Source: DATFVB01 sp963714035 (GTDB taxonomy: Bacteria; Acidobacteriota; Thermoanaerobaculia; UBA5066; DATFVB01). Taken from it: a stretch of DNA of 64,000 bases. Under the pieces are notes generated by a model, which made no database searches, was not told where the DNA came from, and saw only the letters and a program-made list of their open reading frames with translations. This document shows, one piece after another, positions 58,877 to 64,000 of this stretch. Position numbers and translations under genes: made by a program. The first letter of the stretch is position 1. Each line of letters starts with the position of its first letter. Location: the NCBI GenBank assembly GCA_963714035.1, contig OY970224.1:1860001-1924000 (forward strand), given 5' to 3'.

Positions 58877-60802
58877 CTAAGGGATGTAGCCGCGCATCGT
58901 GCGGAGAGCCACTTCCGGCTTGTCGCACGCGACCGTCACCGCGCGGAATTCTCCGTCCGGCTTCGTCGAGTCGGTCCGGTACGAGAGGATGTACTGGGAG
59001 CGCAGCTCCGTCTCGATGCGCTGGACGACCTCCGGAATCTTCCGGGCGTCGGTCGTGAAGAAGATCTCGCCGCCGGTGTCGCCGGCGAGCTCCTTCAACT
59101 TCGACTTGACCGCAAAGTCGGTCAGGCCGAGATCCACCCCGATGATGTAGATCGGGACGCCGATCGTCCTCGTGTACCGGAGGAGCGTGTCGTAGTCCAC
59201 CCACGAATGGTTGTCTCCGCCGTCGGAAATGACGACGAGGGCCTTCCGGCCCGTCGTCGCCCGGAACTGGTAGAGCCCGAGGACGACGGAGTCGTAGAGC
59301 GCGGTCTGGCCGCTCGCGTTCGTCGCGAAGACGGCGTCGTTCAACTGCTGGACGTTCGACGTCGGCGCGCAGAGGAGCTGGGGCGTTTCGCGGAACTCGA
59401 TGACGAACCCGCGGTCGCGCTCGTGGATCAGGTCGTGGAACAGGTCGCTCCCCGCGGTGTGCACGAAGTCCATCGTCTTCCGCATCGACCCCGATCCGTC
59501 GATGACGAGGCCGATGTTCAACGGAAGGTTCTTCGCGACCTCGAAGGAGAGCAGCTTCTGCGGCTTCTTGTCTTCCGCGATGGAAAAATCGCCTTCGTTG
59601 AGACCCGACACGAAATGGCCGCCGTGGTCGAGCGCGGAAACGTGGAGCTGGACGACGTCGACCTTGACGTTCTCCATCGCCGCCCCCTGGCCCCGCAGGA
59701 AACGGAGGTCGTTGGCTTCCTGCCCCTCCGGCGTCACGGCGGTCGCGCGGAGAAAGCTCGCCTTCGCGTACTGCGCGGCGGGAATGACCGTCACGTAAGG
59801 CGGAGCCGTGAAGGAACGGATCTTCTTCTGGTCGAGATACAGATCGACGGTCTTCGCCTCTCCCCCGTTGATCGACTGGACGGCGACCCGGACGGTCACG
59901 CCCCCGACCGAGTCCTGGGCGGGAATCGGAAGGATCCGCACCGCGACTTTCGCATCCCCTTCGTTGACCGCCCACGCGTCCTCATCGATGAGATTTCCGC
60001 GGACGTCGTAGCCGACCGCGCGCACCGTCTGCCGCCGCGGGACCTTCCCGAGATCGATCTCGACGGTGTACGGCGGGCGGTTCCGCGAGAGGAGCAGCTT
60101 GTCGTCGAGATAGAACTCGACCTTCGTCACCGGCGGCTTGACCTCGGCGGAAAGGCGCATGAGCCCGACGGGCGCCTCCCGTTCGGGGGGAATGATCTTG
60201 ACGCGATCCTCCGCCGCCGCGAGGCTGCCCGAGCCCGCGGGAGGCTCGGCGGGAGCGGCCATGATGACGGCCTCGGCCGAAGGAAGCGTCGAGACGTCGG
60301 CCGGCGCCATTTCCGGGGTGAACGCCCGGCCCACCTCGGGGACGTCGATCGGAAACTTGAGCGTCGCGTAGGTCTTCACGTTGTCGCCCAGGTCGATCTC
60401 GACGACGTAGTGAGCCGGGACGAGGGCGCGCAGGAACGAAAACTGGACCGGCTGGCCGGCGTCGAGGCTTCCGGAAAAGGGATACCCGATCCTCTCGACC
60501 ACGGTCCCCGCGGCGTTCTGGATCGATCCCCGCAGGGTCATCGAATATTCCTTGATCCCTTTACCGGCAAGGGCTTTGGCGATCTCGGCCGAGGTCAGCC
60601 GGATGCGAACGACGGTTTTTCCGTCGACCGTGCCCAGGTAATCGGCGGTCGTCTGCACCTCGAAGTTCTTGACCGGCGTCTTGATCTTCGCCGTCGAGGA
60701 CTGGCTGGGCGGCTGCGGCTCGGTCGCCTGCGCCCGCAAATGGCCGCCGGCGGCAATCCCGGCGCAGACGGCCAGAAGAATCGCTCGATTCCGGGTTGTC
60801 AT
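58877..60802 (-). CDS. Secreted VWA-domain protein (VWFA-related acidobacterial type)
   Basis: 641 residues from ATG 60802, where a signal peptide begins (ILLAVCAGIAAGGHLRAQA). Middle domains are beta-rich with Ig-like repeats (VTKVEFYLDDKLLLSRNRPPYTVEIDLG and KTVDLYLDQKKIRSFTAPPYV). The C-terminal third is a VWA domain with the metal-site motif DGSGS in GLVIDGSGSMRKTMD, SGQTALYDSVVLGL and LVVISDGGDNHSW. This arrangement is typical of 'VWFA-related' proteins of Acidobacteriota. Likely exported and involved in binding; the partner is unknown. Confidence 0.88.
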   Translation of the reverse strand: MTTRNRAILLAVCAGIAAGGHLRAQATEPQPPSQSSTAKIKTPVKNFEVQTTADYLGTVDGKTVVRIRLTSAEIAKALAGKGIKEYSMTLRGSIQNAAGTVVERIGYPFSGSLDAGQPVQFSFLRALVPAHYVVEIDLGDNVKTYATLKFPIDVPEVGRAFTPEMAPADVSTLPSAEAVIMAAPAEPPAGSGSLAAAEDRVKIIPPEREAPVGLMRLSAEVKPPVTKVEFYLDDKLLLSRNRPPYTVEIDLGKVPRRQTVRAVGYDVRGNLIDEDAWAVNEGDAKVAVRILPIPAQDSVGGVTVRVAVQSINGGEAKTVDLYLDQKKIRSFTAPPYVTVIPAAQYAKASFLRATAVTPEGQEANDLRFLRGQGAAMENVKVDVVQLHVSALDHGGHFVSGLNEGDFSIAEDKKPQKLLSFEVAKNLPLNIGLVIDGSGSMRKTMDFVHTAGSDLFHDLIHERDRGFVIEFRETPQLLCAPTSNVQQLNDAVFATNASGQTALYDSVVLGLYQFRATTGRKALVVISDGGDNHSWVDYDTLLRYTRTIGVPIYIIGVDLGLTDFAVKSKLKELAGDTGGEIFFTTDARKIPEVVQRIETELRSQYILSYRTDSTKPDGEFRAVTVACDKPEVALRTMRGYIP

Positions 60803-60879
60803 CGGGGGTTCCAATCTCCCGGAGGGCCCGGAAATTCCCGGAAAGCGGACAGCGCAGAATTCATCGGTTCCCCCGTGCA

Positions 60880-61035
60880 GGATTCTCAGGTCCCTTCGAC
60901 CGAGATCCCTCCCGCCTTCGCCAGGGCTTCGGCGCGCAGGCGTCACTTCCCGCCTTCGCTCTGCAAGCTACGGCGGACAAGTTGTTCCTCGGGATGACAA
61001 CACTCCTTCGCCACAGGTCTGCGATGCGGGAGCGT
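60880..61035 (+). repeat. Dispersed repeat R3, full copy with part of R2 module B
   Basis: CCGAGATCCCTCCCG, GCCTTCGCCAGGGCTTCGG, GTTCCTCGGGATGACAAC and CTTCGCCACAGGTCTGCGAT match the copy at 53165-53295, with an internal insertion carrying a second CACTTCCCGCCTTCG. It fills most of the 274-base gap before dusB; no gene here. Confidence 0.68.
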
Positions 61036-61076
61036 AAGCGGACGCGCATCAGCGCGGGCCGCGGAAGCGACGTGGA

Positions 61077-62063
61077 CTAGGCGGCCAGCGTGGAGGCCTG
61101 ACTCGCGAAGAACTCCTCGACCGCCGAGCGGAAGTCGCCGGGCGTCGCCATCTGCGAGATTCGAACCCTCAGGGCGCGTCCGTTGGGCAATCCGTGCGTG
61201 TACCACCCGGTCATCGTCCGCAGGCGGTGCATGGCGTGCGTTTCATCCTCCGAATCGGTCTCGATCTCGTCGAAGTGCCCGAGCATCAGATCGCGGCGTT
61301 CGTCGAGCGAAGCGGGGCGCGGGAGGCGCCCCGCGAGCAGGTCGGCCGTCTGGCGGAAGATCCACGGGTTCTTCATCGTCGCCCGCCCCGCCATCACCGC
61401 GTCGCAGCCGGTCTGCCGGAACATCGCGAGGGCGTCCTCCGGAGTCTCCACGTCGCCGTTGCCGACGACCGGAATCGAGAGCGCGCTTTTGAGCTCCGTG
61501 ATCGCCGACCAGTCGGCACGTCCCGTGTACATCTGCCGCGCCGTCCGCCCGTGCATCGCGACCGCCGCGACCCCCTCCCCTTCGCAGATGCGGCCGAGCT
61601 CGATGAAGTTCTTCCGCCCGTCGTCGAGACCGAGCCGGAACTTCACGGTGAGCGGAATCGAAAGGCGCTTCTTGACCTCGCGGATCATCTCCTTCGCGAG
61701 ATCCGGATCGCCCATCAGCGCCGCTCCGGCGCAGCCTTTCAGCACCTTGTTGGCGGGGCATCCCATGTTGATGTCGCAGACGTCGGGACGGAGCTCCTCG
61801 ACGATGTCCGCGGCGGCCGCCATCCGCTCGACGCTCGACCCGTAGATCTGGATCGAGAGCGGCCGCTCCTCTTCGTCGAAGACGAGCTTCCGAAGCTGGC
61901 GGGCGTTCCCGCGGGTGATCGCCTCGGAGGAGATGAACTCCATCGTCACGAGGCCGACTCCGCCGACCCGTCGGAGCATCCGCCGGTACACGCGGTCCGT
62001 GATCCCGGCCATGGGCGCCAGGACGAGCGGCGGGTCGATCGGAACGGGGCCGTACCTCAGCAC
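61077..62063 (-). CDS. dusB: tRNA-dihydrouridine synthase (DusB-type)
   Basis: 328 residues from GTG 62063. FMN barrel motifs: LVLAPMAGITDRVYRRMLRR, MEFISSEAITRGN, VCDINMGCPANKVLKGCAGAALM with catalytic Cys102, LTVKFRLGLD, VAAVAMHGRTARQMYTGRADW, IPVVGNGDVETPEDAL and DAVMAGRATMKNPWIF. It reduces uridines in the D-loop of tRNA. C-terminal helical RNA-binding domain present. Stand-alone, divergent from the Ser/Thr kinase gene. Confidence 0.95.
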   Translation of the reverse strand: MLRYGPVPIDPPLVLAPMAGITDRVYRRMLRRVGGVGLVTMEFISSEAITRGNARQLRKLVFDEEERPLSIQIYGSSVERMAAAADIVEELRPDVCDINMGCPANKVLKGCAGAALMGDPDLAKEMIREVKKRLSIPLTVKFRLGLDDGRKNFIELGRICEGEGVAAVAMHGRTARQMYTGRADWSAITELKSALSIPVVGNGDVETPEDALAMFRQTGCDAVMAGRATMKNPWIFRQTADLLAGRLPRPASLDERRDLMLGHFDEIETDSEDETHAMHRLRTMTGWYTHGLPNGRALRVRISQMATPGDFRSAVEEFFASQASTLAA

Positions 62064-62072
62064 AACCGAAGA

Positions 62073-62078
62073 ATTATA
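62073..62078 (-). promoter_or_regulatory. -10 box (TATAAT) before dusB
   Basis: TATAAT on the minus strand, nine bases before GTG 62063, with no ribosome-binding site between. Fits a nearly leaderless transcript. Confidence 0.5.
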
Positions 62079-62147
62079 GCGGCCCGATTCGCTGCTAGAC
62101 TCCCCGGCAACCTTGCGAAGTTCGGAAACCGTTCGGCGGGCGCCGGC

Positions 62148-64000
62148 ATGACGCTCGCGGCGGGCACGAAGCTCGGGCCATACCAGGTCGTCGCCTTTCT
62201 CGGGGCCGGCGGCATGGGCGAGGTTTACCGCGCAACGGACACCCGGCTCGGGCGGGACGTCGCGATCAAGGTGCTTCCGGCCGACGTCGCCGCCGACCGC
62301 GACCGCGTGGCGCGGTTCCGCCGCGAAGCCCAGCTCGTCGCCTCTCTCAACCACCCGAACATCGCCGCGATCTACGGCATCGAGGAAGCCGACGGGGCCG
62401 TCGCTCTCGCGCTCGAGCTCGTCGACGGCGAAGATCTCGCATCCCGGCTCTCGAGCGGGCCGATCCCGGTCGACGAAGCGATCGGGATTGCCCGCCAGAT
62501 CGCCGAAGGCCTCGAGGCGGCGCACGAGCGCGGCATCGTCCACCGGGATCTCAAGCCCGGGAATGTGATCGTGACGAAGGACGGCGTCGTCAAGATCCTC
62601 GACTTCGGGCTGGCGAAGGCGTGGAGCGGAGATGGCAACGACGCATCGTCGGGCGGCGGCACGCTCTCGCAGTCGCCGACCATGTCGCGCCACATGACCG
62701 AGGCCGGGATGATCCTCGGCACCGCCGCCTACATGTCGCCGGAGCAGGCGCGCGGGAAACCCGTGGACAAGCGCTCCGACATCTGGGCGTTCGGCGTCGT
62801 CTTCGACGAGATGCTGACCGGAAAGCGCCTCTTCGACGGCGAGACCGTGACGGACGTGCTGGCCGCCGTCCTAACGAGGGAGCCGGATCTCTCGACCCTG
62901 CCGCCATCGACTCCGGCTTCGGTTCGGCGTCTGATCGCGCGTTGCCTCGAACGGGACCCGAAGAAGCGGCTCCGCGACATCGGAGAGGCACGGATCGCGC
63001 TCTCGGAACCGGGCGCCGCGACAGGGGCTGCGTCCGCGACGGCGCCGGTCTCCCGCACCGTCCGGCGAGTCCTTCTCCCAGCCCTCGTCGCAGCCGCTGT
63101 GATTTTCGGCGCCGCCGGCCTCTTCGTCGGAACGCGCCTCCGCCCCACGCCCTCGCATCACGTCACCCGTCTTTCGATCGCGCTCCCTCCGGGGCAGGTC
63201 CTGACGGGATTCGGGCCGACGATCTCGCGCGATGGCCGAAAGATCGCCTACACCGCGCGGGACGGAACGGGAATTTCACGCCTCTACCTCCGGCGCCTCG
63301 ATCGCTTCGACGCGACGCCGATTCCCGAAAGTGAGGCCGCCGTCCAGCCGTTCTTCTCGCCCGATGGGGAACGGATCGGATTCTTCGCGAAATCAAAGCT
63401 CATGACCGCTTCGACTTCCGGGGGACCGCCCACCGCGATCGCCGACGCGTCCAACCTCCCGTACGGCGGAACCTGGGACGAGGACGACCGGATCGTTTAC
63501 GTCGCCAACCTCGCGGCCGGCCTCCAACGAATCCCCTCGACGGGAGGGAAGCCCGAAACGCTGACCCGGCCGGACAATCGGGCCGGCGGCTACGCGCACG
63601 TTTTCCCGCAGAGCCTTCCGGGGGGGAAGGGCGTCATCTTCACGATCTGGGGGGGAACCAGCGTCGAGGGACGCGGGCCGGCGATGCTCTCGCTGTCGAC
63701 GCGGAAATGGATGCACCTGCTGCCGGGGCTCGACACCTGCCGCTATGCCGCGTCCGGACATCTCCTCGAATCGAGCCCGCACGGGATTCGCGCCGCGCTC
63801 TTCGATCCGGCCCACCCGCGGCCGACGAACGACCTCACGTTCGTCGCCGAGGACGTCTTCCGGACCACGTCCGTGAGCGATTCCTGGTTCGCGGTCTCCG
63901 AAACCGGAACCCTCGTGTCGGTTCCGGGAGATCCGAACCTCGGCACTCCGGCCTGGGTCGGCCGGGACGGAAGGCCATCCCCGATCCTCGAGAAACCCGA
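62148..64000 (+). CDS. Pkn-type Ser/Thr protein kinase with C-terminal propeller-like region (3' end outside window)
   Basis: 617 codons visible, then cut by the window edge. Kinase domain about residues 10-285: GAGGMGEVY P-loop, ATP Lys41 in VAIKVLP, HRDLKPGNVIV, DFGLAKAW, GTAAYMSPEQARG and SDIWAFGVVFDEMLTG, all intact. A transmembrane helix (VLLPALVAAAVIFGAAGLFVG) follows near 305-325. Beyond it TolB/WD40-like repeats (GPTISRDGRKIAYTARDG, QPFFSPDGERIGFF) form an extracytoplasmic sensor. This layout is very common in Acidobacteriota. Signal and targets are unknown. Confidence 0.94.
   Translation, partial: MTLAAGTKLGPYQVVAFLGAGGMGEVYRATDTRLGRDVAIKVLPADVAADRDRVARFRREAQLVASLNHPNIAAIYGIEEADGAVALALELVDGEDLASRLSSGPIPVDEAIGIARQIAEGLEAAHERGIVHRDLKPGNVIVTKDGVVKILDFGLAKAWSGDGNDASSGGGTLSQSPTMSRHMTEAGMILGTAAYMSPEQARGKPVDKRSDIWAFGVVFDEMLTGKRLFDGETVTDVLAAVLTREPDLSTLPPSTPASVRRLIARCLERDPKKRLRDIGEARIALSEPGAATGAASATAPVSRTVRRVLLPALVAAAVIFGAAGLFVGTRLRPTPSHHVTRLSIALPPGQVLTGFGPTISRDGRKIAYTARDGTGISRLYLRRLDRFDATPIPESEAAVQPFFSPDGERIGFFAKSKLMTASTSGGPPTAIADASNLPYGGTWDEDDRIVYVANLAAGLQRIPSTGGKPETLTRPDNRAGGYAHVFPQSLPGGKGVIFTIWGGTSVEGRGPAMLSLSTRKWMHLLPGLDTCRYAASGHLLESSPHGIRAALFDPAHPRPTNDLTFVAEDVFRTTSVSDSWFAVSETGTLVSVPGDPNLGTPAWVGRDGRPSPILEKP

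Overview
The window is about 64 kb of high-GC bacterial DNA, densely packed with genes on both strands and with many start/stop overlaps. Gene content suggests a soil or sediment Acidobacteriota (Thermoanaerobaculia-like): a VWA protein of the acidobacterial 'VWFA-related' kind, a Pkn-type Ser/Thr kinase followed by beta-propeller-like sequence, paired secreted amidohydrolases, M16 peptidase pairs, aerobic tryptophan catabolism and PAS/GAF/GGDEF/EAL signalling. That assignment rests on gene content only.

Layout. 1-4 kb (minus strand): a secreted beta-helix protein and two exported amidohydrolases, each joined to the next by a GTGA overlap. 4.4-9.5 kb: small single genes (SnoaL-like, DinB, RRM RNA-binding protein, a DUF1579-like protein). 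9.5-15.3 kb: oligopeptidase B, a Gfo/Idh oxidoreductase, and a sugar-epimerase/glycosyltransferase/membrane-protein group. 15.7-21.5 kb: thioredoxin-2, a stress-type glycine-zipper protein and a large c-di-GMP enzyme. 21.7-25.9 kb: cytochrome b plus a TAT-exported molybdopterin oxidoreductase, then a Rieske-flavodoxin fusion coupled to an unknown gene. 26-28.3 kb: MarR and a ClC channel.

28.4-35.7 kb is a nearly complete kynurenine / 3-hydroxyanthranilate meta-cleavage cluster: tryptophan dioxygenase, kynurenine monooxygenase, kynureninase, 3-hydroxyanthranilate dioxygenase, ACMS decarboxylase, aminomuconate-semialdehyde dehydrogenase and a RidA-type candidate aminomuconate deaminase. No kynurenine formamidase is recognised.

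35.7-37.4 kb is a plastic locus: a higBA-like toxin-antitoxin pair with a frameshifted toxin, four tandem 143-bp repeats that each copy the end of an initiator tRNA and its terminator, the intact tRNA-fMet, and a truncated tRNA with a changed anticodon. 37.4-46.8 kb: glycine-zipper and histone-like proteins, an AmpG-like permease, DinB/FAH, an AtoE-like transporter, and a methyltransferase / adenylate-forming ligase / PLP decarboxylase operon. 47-64 kb: a pseudokinase-TonB hybrid, mltG-ruvX, fused 2-oxoacid dehydrogenase E1, an M16 pair, a FabI/FabL-like reductase, the VWA protein, dusB and a Ser/Thr kinase cut by the window edge.

Between the genes lie several dispersed repeat families. The most striking is a hairpin element found four times, each time starting within tens of bases of a stop codon and oriented with that gene. 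Its stem sequence differs between copies while pairing is kept, which suggests a selected structure.
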